DNA of 64,000 nt from Victivallaceae bacterium (lineage in GTDB: Bacteria; Verrucomicrobiota; Lentisphaeria; Victivallales; Victivallaceae): the NCBI GenBank assembly GCA_021647315.1, contig JAKIUY010000003.1, positions 29,191 to 93,190 on the forward strand, given 5' to 3'. Below are positions 8,379-16,518 of this stretch, in pieces (position 1 is the stretch's first letter; each line of letters begins with the position of its first letter). The translations under genes and the position numbers were made by a program. The notes under the pieces are model-generated. The model was not told where the DNA came from and made no database searches. It saw only the letters and a list, made by a program, of their open reading frames with translations.

Positions 8379-8851
8379 GACTGTTCTCCGCTTTTTGCAA
8401 TAATTGCGTAAACAACCGCCGCCGCGCAATTACCGACATTTATCGATGCTTTTTGTCCGAACATCGGTAAACTTATCGTTGCATCACAAGCCACAATTGT
8501 CTCCTCGGTAATTCCCAAGGCTTCGTTGCCTAACACCAATGCCAGCGGGAATTTATAGTCAAACTCCCAGGCAAGCGTGCTGTCCGGCATGCTTTCCACC
8601 GCCAGAATCTGAGCGAAACCTTCACACCGCAACTGTTCAACCGCTTCCAGTGATGTCGCAAACTGCCGGCAGGGCACCATGGTATCGGTTCCCATTGCGG
8701 TTTTTTCCAATTTAGGGTGCGGTGGCGCGGGCGTATAACCACAGGCAATTATTTCAGTTGCCCCGATGGCCTCGGCGATCCTGAAAATATTACCGGTATT
8801 ATATGCGCTGCGTAAACGGTCAAGCACCAATGTTATCGGTTGTTTTTTCAC
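8375..8851 (-). CDS. SpoU/TrmH-family RNA 2'-O-methyltransferase
   Basis: SPOUT RNA methyltransferase of 158 residues, single domain. It contains VLDRLRSAYNTGNIFRIAEAIGA (motif 1 with the N-x-G-x-I-x-R core), PHPKLEKTAMGTD, PLALVLGNEALGI (motif 2) and ISLPMFGQKASINVGNCAAAVVY (motif 3, with SxNV). I chose the GTG at 8851, preceded by AGGA about 8 nt away: the frame is open for 32 more codons, but those overlap a dispersed repeat (8861-8986) also found at 58149 and are not conserved-looking. It is translationally coupled to the NAD kinase-like gene. Confidence 0.88.
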   Translation of the reverse strand: MKKQPITLVLDRLRSAYNTGNIFRIAEAIGATEIIACGYTPAPPHPKLEKTAMGTDTMVPCRQFATSLEAVEQLRCEGFAQILAVESMPDSTLAWEFDYKFPLALVLGNEALGITEETIVACDATISLPMFGQKASINVGNCAAAVVYAIIAKSGEQS

Positions 8852-8860
8852 AAAACTTTT

Positions 8861-8986
8861 CCTAATCAGGTGGCACCTGAAGGCAGATGCCGCTTCAAAC
8901 TCCGCTCCTGTGTCACTACGGAAGTGGAAGTAAAATATTATTTGCAAACCCGCTTCCGTAGCAACTAGTTGCGAAGTTTGAAGCGG
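8861..8986. repeat. Hairpin dispersed repeat, also at 58149
   Basis: The 44 bases at 8861-8904 match 58149-58192 with three differences. Within this copy CCGCTTCAAACT (8890-8901) is the reverse complement of AGTTTGAAGCGG (8975-8986), so the element can form a stem with a large inner part. It lies between trmH and the fabZ stop. Confidence 0.75.
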
Positions 8987-8993
8987 ATTAGTT

Positions 8994-9007
8994 CAGACGA
9001 ATGTCTG
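8994..9007. repeat. Palindromic motif CAGAC-N4-GTCTG, copy 2
   Basis: CAGACGAATGTCTG, immediately before the fabZ stop codon on the minus strand (1 nt away), at the edge of the hairpin repeat. Same motif as at 4828, 15059 and 63503. Confidence 0.6.
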
Positions 9008-9008
9008 T

Positions 9009-9926
9009 TTAAGCATCAACAACGGCAAACATCAATGCAACTTTAGCAACAATTTTACCATCGACTCTAATAAATCCTTTGCCCTTGCCAAAGCGTGATG
9101 GGCCTTCAGGCACCGTCACATCAACGACCAGCTGATCGCCGGGGAATACCGGGCTGAAATATTCAGCTTTGTCAATTGACATGAAATAGCCTATTTTGTT
9201 TTTATTTTCCGGGCGTGCCAAAACTGCCGTGCAACCAACTTGAGCAATCATTTCGGCCTGTAGGGATTCCGGCAAGACCGGATAATCAGGATAGTAACCT
9301 TGGAAAAACTCTTCATTGTATGAAAGATTTTTTACCGCGGTAACATCAGCTCCATCAATTTTGACAATATTATCAATTAACAGGAAAGGATAACGGTGCG
9401 GAATGATCGACATAATTTTAACACTATCCATCGGAATGTCATCATTTTTGTCAAATTCATTATAGAGCTCCGGCATAGTTTGCGGCCCCGTCTTTTTGCG
9501 GGTTGCCAGAACCATTTTTGACTGACAGGTCACCCCGGCATTAGTACTGGTTTTCGCAGTAACAAAAGCCTCGTCATCAGCAATATTAGTAACTTCGATT
9601 TCTATTTTAAGCCGATCACCCGGATTAGTAGGTTTACGGAATTTGACCCGTTCGATTAATCTGGCATAAACCTCATCTTCGCCCGATGGATTTATTTGAT
9701 CATTTACCGCAAAATGAGCTACCTGTTTCATAGCTTCGACCTGAAGTACGCCCGGCATGATGGGATGATTAGGGAAGTGGCCCTGAAAAAATATTTCATT
9801 AATGCTCAGGTTTTTGAGCCCGATGTATTGAGTTTCACTTACCATTTCTATTCGGTCAACCATCAGCATCGGATAACGATAAGGTACTTGCTCTTTTATC
9901 TCTTTAATTCCAAATAGTTTACTCAT
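9009..9926 (-). CDS. fabZ: Tandem FabZ-type 3-hydroxyacyl-ACP dehydratase, second domain lacking catalytic His
   Basis: Fatty-acid synthesis hot-dog protein of 305 residues made of two FabZ modules. Domain 1 (about 1-145) has PYRYPMLMVDR, FFQGHFPNHPIMPG with catalytic His50 and QVEAM with Glu64. Domain 2 (about 165-305) has PHRYPFLLIDN but reads FFQGYYPDYPVLPES: Tyr211 replaces the histidine and Glu220 replaces the conserved glycine, while Glu225 (QAEM) is kept. Domain 2 is therefore probably not a dehydratase and may be structural, regulatory or a substrate-binding half, since FabZ works as a hot-dog dimer. It is downstream of lpxC on the same strand, a common lpxC-fabZ arrangement; no fusion to LpxC as in Bacteroidota. 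Confidence 0.9.
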   Translation of the reverse strand: MSKLFGIKEIKEQVPYRYPMLMVDRIEMVSETQYIGLKNLSINEIFFQGHFPNHPIMPGVLQVEAMKQVAHFAVNDQINPSGEDEVYARLIERVKFRKPTNPGDRLKIEIEVTNIADDEAFVTAKTSTNAGVTCQSKMVLATRKKTGPQTMPELYNEFDKNDDIPMDSVKIMSIIPHRYPFLLIDNIVKIDGADVTAVKNLSYNEEFFQGYYPDYPVLPESLQAEMIAQVGCTAVLARPENKNKIGYFMSIDKAEYFSPVFPGDQLVVDVTVPEGPSRFGKGKGFIRVDGKIVAKVALMFAVVDA

Positions 9927-10146
9927 TTTTCTAGCTCCATAATTTTATTATAGTTATTATTTTAACTTTTTTCAGTTCCGGCGTTGTCGAGCGAAGCGAC
10001 ACCTGAAAGAACCCGGTTATGTGCTTTAGCCCAGTAAGACAGATGCTCCTGTAAGTCACGTGGCACTGTCATTTTTAACATTCCTGTATGTACATTCAGC
10101 TAGAAACTCAAGCTTAACGGTTACTATTTTTAGTTCCGCCTTCATC

Positions 10147-10980
10147 TCAACTTCTAGCTTCTAACATTGCTCCAGCCAGTTTTACATTCACCGGATGTCC
10201 GGGTTTTATCGCGATAATTGATGCCTTGACTCGGCAGCCGACCAAAAATATATCACCGATGATATCCAGCATTTTATGCCGGACAATCTCATTTTTAAAC
10301 CGCAAGCCATCTTTACAGATAATCGCGCCGTCATGAATTATTGCCGCACTGTCCAGGCTGCCGCCTTTAACCAGTCCCATTGCCAGCAGTTGTTCCAGAT
10401 CACGGTAGGCAACAAATGTCCGGGCCGATGCAATCTGTTCCCTGAAGCTTTCCTGGGTTACTGTTAATGAAAAGTATTGCGGGTCATAAGGAACGCCGCT
10501 GAATGAAGTAAGACAGCTGACTTCCAGCTTATCACTGGGATATATGACCATCTTGGTATCACCCTCATCAACCACAATCGGGGCTTTGGCCGTCCAGTAT
10601 TTTGCCTCGGCATCCTGTTCAATAATACCGGCTTCAATAATCATTTCCAAATATGGCAGAGCACTGCCATCAACAATTGGTGCTTCCTGACCATCCATCT
10701 CCACTACTGCATTGTCAATCTGACAGGCATGCAGTGCCGCCATAATGTGTTCAACTGTATAAACGACAGCATTGCCGGAGGCGATCGTCGTGCCGCGTCT
10801 GACATCAACCACATTTGATGCCAATGCCGTGACTTCAGGCTGTCCCGGGAGATCAATGCGTCGGAAACGAATTCCAGAATCGGCATCAGCCGGTTGAATA
10901 CGCAGGGTTGCCCGGGCTCCAGTGTGTAAAGCGATACCGGACAGAACGGCAGTTTTCTTCAGTGTACGTTGTTTTTCCAT
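10147..10980 (-). CDS. lpxC: UDP-3-O-acyl-N-acetylglucosamine deacetylase
   Basis: Zinc deacetylase that commits lipid A synthesis, so the organism has an LPS-type outer membrane. The 277-residue length is close to the family norm of about 300. Seen: SGIALHTGARATLRI at the start, TVEHIMAALHACQIDNAVVEMDG with zinc ligand His78, VDGSALPYLEMI, the SARTF motif, GLVKGGSLDSAAII, and FKNEIVRHKMLDIIGDIFLVG with the second zinc His and Asp and the catalytic region. It is upstream of the double fabZ by 220 bp. Confidence 0.96.
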   Translation of the reverse strand: MEKQRTLKKTAVLSGIALHTGARATLRIQPADADSGIRFRRIDLPGQPEVTALASNVVDVRRGTTIASGNAVVYTVEHIMAALHACQIDNAVVEMDGQEAPIVDGSALPYLEMIIEAGIIEQDAEAKYWTAKAPIVVDEGDTKMVIYPSDKLEVSCLTSFSGVPYDPQYFSLTVTQESFREQIASARTFVAYRDLEQLLAMGLVKGGSLDSAAIIHDGAIICKDGLRFKNEIVRHKMLDIIGDIFLVGCRVKASIIAIKPGHPVNVKLAGAMLEARS

Positions 10981-11080
10981 ATCTATGTGCTACAATATTA
11001 AAGTGTTTAAAGTTTAGCGGTTTATTTCCTGCAAACCGGGCATTATATTAATGTATAATCTTTTTGTAATAATGCCAGTA

Positions 11081-11240
11081 AGGACTCACAAAAAAACAGG
11101 TTGGATTTTTCGCTTGATTGCAAACAGCTGCTCTGCGTTACGAAAATATTTATATAGTTCTACTATGTAAAGACTTTCGTGCCTTAATCAGCAGTCCGCA
11201 TCCGACGCGAAACTATCCAATCTGTTTTTGAGCTGATCCT
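11081..11240. mobile_element. MITE, 160 bp, copy A
   Basis: A near-identical layout occurs at 46563-46723. Ends are imperfect inverted repeats: left aggactcacaaaaaaacagg, right (reverse complement) aggatcagctcaaaaacag, followed on both sides by a gttgga/attgga...tttcgc segment. Left flank is TA and the right end reads ccTA, consistent with a TA target duplication of the IS630/Tc1 type. The centre (acgaaaatatttatatag onwards) is identical in both copies. Non-coding. It lies directly upstream of miaA, ending 16 nt before the ATG, so it supplies the miaA leader. Confidence 0.75.
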
Positions 11241-11256
11241 AAAGTCATAAAATATC

Positions 11257-12234
11257 ATGAGTGAAAAAAACAAAGTTATCATTATCACCGGTCCGACCGC
11301 GACCGGTAAAACCGCTTTGGCAATAGATTTGGCCGAGCAGTTTGACTGTGAAATAATCAGTGTCGATTCTCGACAGGTCTATCGCGGCCTCGATATTGGC
11401 AGTGGTAAAGACCTGGATGAATACTGTCGTAACGGCAGAACTATCCCCTATCATCTGCTTGATATCGCGGAACCCGATCATGAATATAATCTGATGGAAT
11501 ACTGCCGTGATGCAGAAGTTGCGTTGGCGCAGATTATCAAAAATTCACATCTGCCAATCTTCTGCGGCGGTACTGCGCTCTATCTTAATGCCCTGCTCGC
11601 TAGTTATACCCTTCCCGGACCACCACCAGACCAGGCGATGCGGTCATTATTGCGCGGCAAACCGGCTGAAGAACTTGCCGCGTTACTGAAACAGCAAGCA
11701 CCAGATGCTTATGAAAAACTAAAAGATAAAGGGAATCCTACCCGGCTGCTGCGGGCTCTGGAAATGAGCACCGGACAAAGCAGACAGGTAAACCCAATTG
11801 GCGCAGCTATTGAACCGCTGGTCATCGGGGTTTATTATCACCGCCGTGATGTTCACCGCCGCATTGAAGAACGCCTTGATTCCCGACTTGCAAGCGGTAT
11901 GATCGCAGAGGTCGAACAGCTCCAGCGCAATGGGGTATCATGGGAACGGCTGGAATTTCTCGGGCTCGAATACCGTTATGTCGCGTTGCATCTTCAGGGC
12001 AAACTATCACTAGCTGAAATGCGTGAAAAGCTATTTATCAAAATCCGTCAATTTGCCAAACGCCAGGATATCTGGTTCAGAAAAATGGAGCGCGAAGGGA
12101 TGAAAATCTACTGGCTGGACGAAGCCCACCGCAACGATGCTGGGCAACTGGTTGAAATGTTCCTCGGCAATGAAAAGTTACCCCCACCGGCTTTTTCAAT
12201 CAAAGACATCCACTACGGCCCAGTAACATCGTAG
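11257..12234 (+). CDS. miaA: tRNA dimethylallyltransferase
   Basis: Adds dimethylallyl to A37 of UNN-decoding tRNAs. The 325-residue protein has the P-loop GPTATGKT (12-19), the tRNA-recognition segment VDSRQVYRGLDIGSGK, YHLLDIAEPDHEYNLMEY, the substrate motif CGGTALYLNALL, and the C-terminal HRRIEERLDSRL, FLGLEYRY and IRQFAKRQDIWFRK segments in the family order. SGK instead of the more usual TAK in the DSRQVY motif is a mild variation. Start at ATG 11257; upstream sequence is the MITE. Confidence 0.96.
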   Translation: MSEKNKVIIITGPTATGKTALAIDLAEQFDCEIISVDSRQVYRGLDIGSGKDLDEYCRNGRTIPYHLLDIAEPDHEYNLMEYCRDAEVALAQIIKNSHLPIFCGGTALYLNALLASYTLPGPPPDQAMRSLLRGKPAEELAALLKQQAPDAYEKLKDKGNPTRLLRALEMSTGQSRQVNPIGAAIEPLVIGVYYHRRDVHRRIEERLDSRLASGMIAEVEQLQRNGVSWERLEFLGLEYRYVALHLQGKLSLAEMREKLFIKIRQFAKRQDIWFRKMEREGMKIYWLDEAHRNDAGQLVEMFLGNEKLPPPAFSIKDIHYGPVTS

Positions 12235-12379
12235 TGTCAAAGCCATAACCAAAAATAATGTTGATGAGCTTATTTCAGAAATGGTCGATACCGGGATTTA
12301 TTACGCTGAGGTTATCCCGGGTAAAAAGATCAACAGTGCGTCATATAACCTGGATTTGGATATCACCTATGGTGGATAA
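12233..12379 (+). pseudogene. C-terminal remnant of an unidentified gene
   Basis: The frame overlapping the miaA stop reads SVKAITKNNVDELISEMVDT then GIYYAEVIPGKK and stops at 12377-12379. It has no start codon and looks like the last ~48 residues of a protein. The segment VDELISEMVDTGIYYAE resembles the C-terminal helix of DUF3368 PIN-associated proteins, but this is a weak impression. It could also be chance. Confidence 0.35.
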
Positions 12380-12391
12380 ATAAAAAATATT

Positions 12392-12517
12392 CACCACAGA
12401 GCACACAGAGAGCACAGAGTTTTTTACGGAATACCAATGCTTATCTTTTTTTGTATAAACAAAAAAAGATAAGCATTCCCTGTCGTTTTGCTCTGTGTAC
12501 CCTGTGTGCTCTGTGGT
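12392..12517. repeat. Nested inverted repeat
   Basis: Outer arms caccacagagcacacagag... (from 12392) and ...ctgtgtgctctgtggt (to 12517) are reverse complements, a type of dispersed repeat known in many genomes. Nested inside is a second, perfect hairpin: AATGCTTATCTTTTTTTG (12436-12453) with its complement ending at 12477. It could form a very stable cruciform or transcript hairpin after miaA. No coding capacity. Confidence 0.8.
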
Positions 12518-12732
12518 AGAAAATACCTTTCTTTGATTCGTTCAATTTGTTAGATTACTCCGTCTGTCGCTACGCTCTAGTAACGCGGTTAACTTTTTTT
12601 AATGATTCTGGTAAAAAAATCATGGTAGGGATTGCATGTAAACCATCCGGGGTATAAATTTAGACTAAATACAATTTCCTAGTAGGTAAATATACTAAAT
12701 TACCTGTTACGGGTACAACATACGGAGCAAAG
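12518..12732. other. Leader of rhamnulokinase gene
   Basis: No gene. Contains tccgtctgtcgctacgctct near 12560, a copy of a dispersed repeat family also at 58368, 63765 and inside the ABC permease. The 80 bases before rhaB are AT-rich (taaatttagactaaatac, taggtaaatatactaaatt) and are the likely promoter/operator region; a GGAGC ribosome site precedes the ATG at 12733. Confidence 0.45.
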
Positions 12733-14205
12733 ATGACACATACTTATTTGGCATTTGATTTAGGCGCGTCAAGCGGACGGGCTATTATTGGCAAAATTAC
12801 CGATGGCAAACTTCATCTGGACGAAGTGCATCGTTTTGTCAACGGTTCAGTGGAAGGCGATGGCACCCTTTACTGGGATTTTCCGGCATTATGCGAAGAA
12901 ATAAAAACTGGATTGCGTAAGGCTCTGGCTATTGCACCTGAAATTAGCAGTATTGCCATTGATACCTGGGGGGTGGATTATGTGCTGTTTAATCAAGCCG
13001 GAGAGGCGGTCAGACTGCCATACCATTATCGTGACTCACGGACTGACGGGGTGCCTGAAGAGGTGTTCTCGCTTATCACTGAAGAAGAGCTGTACGGCGA
13101 AGCTGGAATTCAGTTGATGCAGCTTAACACCGTCTACCAGCTTTATGCTCATAAGCAAGCTCATCCTGAAGATTTTACCGGTTCTACTCTGTTGTTTATG
13201 CCTGATGCGTTAACCTATATGCTCTGTGGAGTTGAGAGTTGCGAATACTCTATTGCGTCAACCTCTAATATGCTCAATGCGGTCACCGGCAAGTGGTCGG
13301 AAAAAATATTGACAAAACTTGGGATTCCACAGGATATTCTACCTGAAATAGTTGATTCATGCACCCAGGCAGGGACACTTACGCCAGAAATTCAACAGGA
13401 ACTTGGCTGCAGTGCGATTCCAGTCGTCAAAGTCGGAGCTCATGATACCGCTTCCGCGGTTGCGGCAGTTCCGGCACCTAATGATCGGGCATGGGCATAT
13501 TTGAGTTGCGGAACCTGGGCTCTGCTCGGTGCCGAAACCGATAAACCATTACTGGTCGATGCCGCCAGAAAAGCGTCATTCACCAATGAAGGCGGAGTCG
13601 GTGGGAAGATTCGTTTCCTCAGCAATATCATGGGTAGCTGGTTGTTTCAGGAAATTCGTCGCAACTGGAACGCTGCCGGGCGTAATATCTCATTTATGGA
13701 AATGGAAAAACTGGCGCAAGCAGCCAAGCCTTTGCAGTTTATAGTCAACCCCAACCATTCCAGTTTTCTGGCACCGGATGATATGAAAAATGCTGTTATA
13801 GCCTATTGCCGTGAAACCGGACAGGGGGAGATTACTGATGACGGTACATTGTTACGCTCTGTTTATGATTCACTGGTGCTATGTTTCAGAATGAAACTTG
13901 AACAGATGCAGCAACTGGTCGAAGAATGTTATCAGTGTTTGAATATTGTCGGTGGCGGCACCAAGGATCGCATGCTGATGCAGCTTAGTGCCGATTGCCT
14001 CGGAATTCCGGTTGTCGCCGGTCCAGTTGAGGCAACCGCCATCGGTAACATTATTGGACAGGCCATTGCTGAAGGTTCGCTTGCGGGACTTGAGGCGGGG
14101 CGTGAGCTGGTGAAAACCTCGTTCGAGCTGGACGAGTATATGCCGGACCCGGAATATAAAACAGCCTGGGATGCGGCACTTGAGAAGTTTATCACTCTGC
14201 CGTAG
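12733..14205 (+). CDS. rhaB: Rhamnulokinase
   Basis: FGGY-family sugar kinase phosphorylating L-rhamnulose. The 490-residue length is normal. Seen: FDLGASSGRAIIG (phosphate-1), LYWDFPALCEEIKTGL, AIDTWGVDYVLFN, PYHYRDSRTDG and QLMQLNTVYQLYA, which are RhaB-specific, then KVGAHDTASAVAAVP (phosphate-2) and NIVGGGTKDRMLMQLSAD (adenine site). No rhamnose isomerase, aldolase or regulator is adjacent, so the rest of the pathway must be elsewhere. Its own leader and repeat-bounded setting suggest a monocistronic unit. Confidence 0.93.
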   Translation: MTHTYLAFDLGASSGRAIIGKITDGKLHLDEVHRFVNGSVEGDGTLYWDFPALCEEIKTGLRKALAIAPEISSIAIDTWGVDYVLFNQAGEAVRLPYHYRDSRTDGVPEEVFSLITEEELYGEAGIQLMQLNTVYQLYAHKQAHPEDFTGSTLLFMPDALTYMLCGVESCEYSIASTSNMLNAVTGKWSEKILTKLGIPQDILPEIVDSCTQAGTLTPEIQQELGCSAIPVVKVGAHDTASAVAAVPAPNDRAWAYLSCGTWALLGAETDKPLLVDAARKASFTNEGGVGGKIRFLSNIMGSWLFQEIRRNWNAAGRNISFMEMEKLAQAAKPLQFIVNPNHSSFLAPDDMKNAVIAYCRETGQGEITDDGTLLRSVYDSLVLCFRMKLEQMQQLVEECYQCLNIVGGGTKDRMLMQLSADCLGIPVVAGPVEATAIGNIIGQAIAEGSLAGLEAGRELVKTSFELDEYMPDPEYKTAWDAALEKFITLP

Positions 14206-14664
14206 TTCCCGACTACTGTTTTAAGTTCCGGCGGAGCCGGTTATGTTCATCAGAACTAACACCATAAAAATAAAAAGTCCAAATAGAATTCCCTCGGGAA
14301 TGGGCTGCAATGTGGGAGCGACGTTCTCGTCGCGAACTTCAGAATTCCTAACTTGCAAGAATTAGAGCTGACACCAAAACAGTTCGCGACCGGGAGGTCG
14401 CTCCTTCTATGAGCCCGTTGGTCAAGCCCCAAAGCCTGTTTTTCTCGATTTTTTTGCAATAAAATCCCATTCATTATTTTGATAAATAAAGACACAATAC
14501 CTCTTGATCAATTCCTATTTCCGCATATTTTTGCTGTTTGAGCTTAAATATTCAAATAGATCAGGAATTCTGATTTTGCGAAAATATTGACTAGAGCAAT
14601 TGATGCTGGATTTTATGATTTTGAAGACGGCATTTCTTTTAATACGATTGGCAAAAACTTGAGT
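14206..14664. other. Gene-free repeat region
   Basis: Contains aagttccggcggagccggtt (from 14221), one of the dispersed palindromes of this genome, and an inverted repeat with arms gggagcgacgttctcgtcgcg (from 14311) and its counterpart ttcgcgaccgggaggtcgctcc (to 14403). The part next to the antitoxin gene (14570-14664), where a RelE-type toxin would be expected, is AT-rich and I found no toxin frame there. Confidence 0.55.
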
Positions 14665-14916
14665 TTATAAGGTTTCAAAATCGACCTCAACAGCTTGATC
14701 AAGATCATTTAATCTTTGAGATACGGTATTTTTCAAATCAAAATCATCAAAAGTTTCCATGATTTTTTCATATACTTTTGCCGGAATAAGATATGCCGTG
14801 GGTGTATTGTGATTTAAAATCGCAATTGGGGCACCATGTGCATTTGAAATCAAAGCACTGGGATTTTTTTTCAATTCTGAAATACTAGCGGTATAATCGG
14901 CTAAAACATGTTGCAC
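14665..14916 (-). CDS. Phd/YefM-family antitoxin (orphan)
   Basis: Type II antitoxin of 83 residues. The N-terminal DNA-binding fold shows YTASISELKKNPSALI, then APIAILNHNTPTAYLIPAKVYEKIME, the StbD/YefM-like pattern. It begins with GTG at 14916, preceded by an excellent AAGGAGGT site about 6 nt away. No RelE/ParE-type toxin follows downstream (below 14665), so it is either an orphan or has lost its partner; orphan antitoxins can act as repressors or as anti-addiction modules. Confidence 0.8.
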   Translation of the reverse strand: MQHVLADYTASISELKKNPSALISNAHGAPIAILNHNTPTAYLIPAKVYEKIMETFDDFDLKNTVSQRLNDLDQAVEVDFETL

Positions 14917-15058
14917 AATGACCTCCTTTATGGTTTTTATTATGGTCTTAATATAAGTCTTTTTATCTTTTTGCGGATAAATACAACTTGATGCTGGGCG
15001 GGACGGTTGTATACTAAGAAAGTATATTTATAATTAACATACCGCGCAACGGAAAAGT

Positions 15059-15072
15059 CAGACGAAGGTCTG
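15059..15072. repeat. Palindromic motif CAGAC-N4-GTCTG, copy 3
   Basis: CAGACGAAGGTCTG lies 9 nt before the ATG of the first gene of the redox cluster, overlapping where its ribosome binding site should be (no clear Shine-Dalgarno otherwise). This position could occlude or replace the ribosome site, or act as an operator. Confidence 0.6.
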
Positions 15073-15081
15073 TAATATTTT

Positions 15082-16518
15082 ATGAAAGCTTTTATTATAA
15101 AATTTTTAACTTTACTTATTACGCTGATCTGTGCGATTGGAGCGTTGATCTGGTGGCTCGGACGGCCTCCGTCTGCGGTGATTGCCAGTATGCCGGGAAT
15201 GGACAATGTTCCGCCCGGAGCCCGCAATCGGATAGAAAAAATAGCTATCGGTGAATTTTTTAAACGCTTTGATAATGAATATGATAAATCACTGACCGGT
15301 GAATGGCCCCGTTTTCGCGGCAAAGACTTTTCAAATATCTCCCGGGACGGGATTAAACTGTTGGATCGCTGGCCAAAAAAAGGACCGCAAGTCATCTGGC
15401 GTAAAAAACTTGGCGAGGGACATGCCGCACCAGTTATTTATCAGGGGAAGGTCTATGTGCTTGATTATCTTGAGGATGAGCAGGCCGACGCGCTGCGTTG
15501 TTTTTCGCTGCGTGACGGGCATGAACTCTGGCGGCGCTGGTATAAGATAAAGGTCAAACGCAATCATGGGCGTTCACGGACAATTCCGGCGGTAACCGCT
15601 GATTATGTGGTGACGATGGGCCCGAAATGCCAGGTCATGTGCGTACGGACCGATAGCGGTGAATTGCTCTGGGGCAAGGATTTAGTGCGGGAATACGGGA
15701 CTGAAGTGCCGCAGTGGTATACCGGTCAGTGTCCGTTGATTGACGGTTCAACGGTGGTGCTTGCTCCCGGCGGCAAGGATGCTTTGTTGATAGGAGTGAA
15801 CGCAGTCGATGGCAAGGTATTGTGGCAGACGCCCAACCCCGACGGGTGGAATATGTCACATGCTTCGATTATGCCAATGACGTTAAACGGTCGCCGTATG
15901 TATGTTTACAGTTCGCTCGGTGGCGTAGTCGGAGTCTCCGCTGAACTCGCAGATCGGGGCAAAGTATTGTGGAAAATGTCAAAATGGGCGCCGTCAGTAA
16001 TCGCTCCGTCGCCGGTAATTATGGATAACGGTCTGATCTTTCTTACCGCCGGTTACGGTGCGGGCAGTATGACGATCCGGGTATCGTATCAGAATGGTAA
16101 ATATAAAGTGGAGGAACTTAACCGTTACCGTCCCCGTCAAGGGTTGGCGTTGGAACAACAGTCGGCAATCTGGAGTGCTGGGATATTGTGGGGCATCATG
16201 CCCAAAGATGCGGGGGCACGGCGAATGTTGTTTGTCGGTTGCGACCCGAACAATGTGGCAGAATTCAAAATTACCGGTCCGCGGGAGTTGCGCTTTGGCC
16301 TGGGCCCGTTCATCAAAGCAGACGGTAAATTTTACATTCTGGATGATCGCGGAACGCTGACGATGATTAAAATATCCGGCGATAAATGTAATATTCTCGG
16401 CCGTAGCAGGGTGCTTAACGGTCATGATGCCTGGGGGCCGATTGCGCTAGCTGATGGTTACATGCTGGTGCGTGATTCAACATCAATGGCTTGTCTTAAC
16501 TTGAGAGGTGAAAAATGA
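15082..16518 (+). CDS. Membrane-anchored PQQ-like beta-propeller protein
   Basis: A 478-residue protein with one N-terminal membrane helix (about 5-27) and a periplasm-facing PQQ-like propeller. Blade-type repeats are seen as WPRFRGKDFSNISRDG, VIWRKKLGEGHAAPVIYQGK, LRCFSLRDGHELWRRW, VMCVRTDSGELLWGKDL, LIGVNAVDGKVLWQTPNPDG and VLWKMSKWAPSVIAPSPVI. Proteins of this kind are abundant in PVC bacteria and generally lack PQQ-dehydrogenase active-site features, so a binding or scaffold role is likelier than PQQ catalysis. First gene of the 15-26 kb redox cluster; its stop overlaps the next ATG by 4 nt. Confidence 0.85.
   Translation: MKAFIIKFLTLLITLICAIGALIWWLGRPPSAVIASMPGMDNVPPGARNRIEKIAIGEFFKRFDNEYDKSLTGEWPRFRGKDFSNISRDGIKLLDRWPKKGPQVIWRKKLGEGHAAPVIYQGKVYVLDYLEDEQADALRCFSLRDGHELWRRWYKIKVKRNHGRSRTIPAVTADYVVTMGPKCQVMCVRTDSGELLWGKDLVREYGTEVPQWYTGQCPLIDGSTVVLAPGGKDALLIGVNAVDGKVLWQTPNPDGWNMSHASIMPMTLNGRRMYVYSSLGGVVGVSAELADRGKVLWKMSKWAPSVIAPSPVIMDNGLIFLTAGYGAGSMTIRVSYQNGKYKVEELNRYRPRQGLALEQQSAIWSAGILWGIMPKDAGARRMLFVGCDPNNVAEFKITGPRELRFGLGPFIKADGKFYILDDRGTLTMIKISGDKCNILGRSRVLNGHDAWGPIALADGYMLVRDSTSMACLNLRGEK

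Noticed and set aside
9962..10081. 39-codon minus-strand frame between fabZ and lpxC (MLKMTVPRDLQEHL...)
   Set aside because: Its second half is made of a dispersed repeat, no ribosome site, no recognisable family.
14940..15395. 151-codon minus-strand frame at the start of the redox cluster
   Set aside because: Antisense to the first propeller gene, which has clear blade repeats and a membrane anchor.
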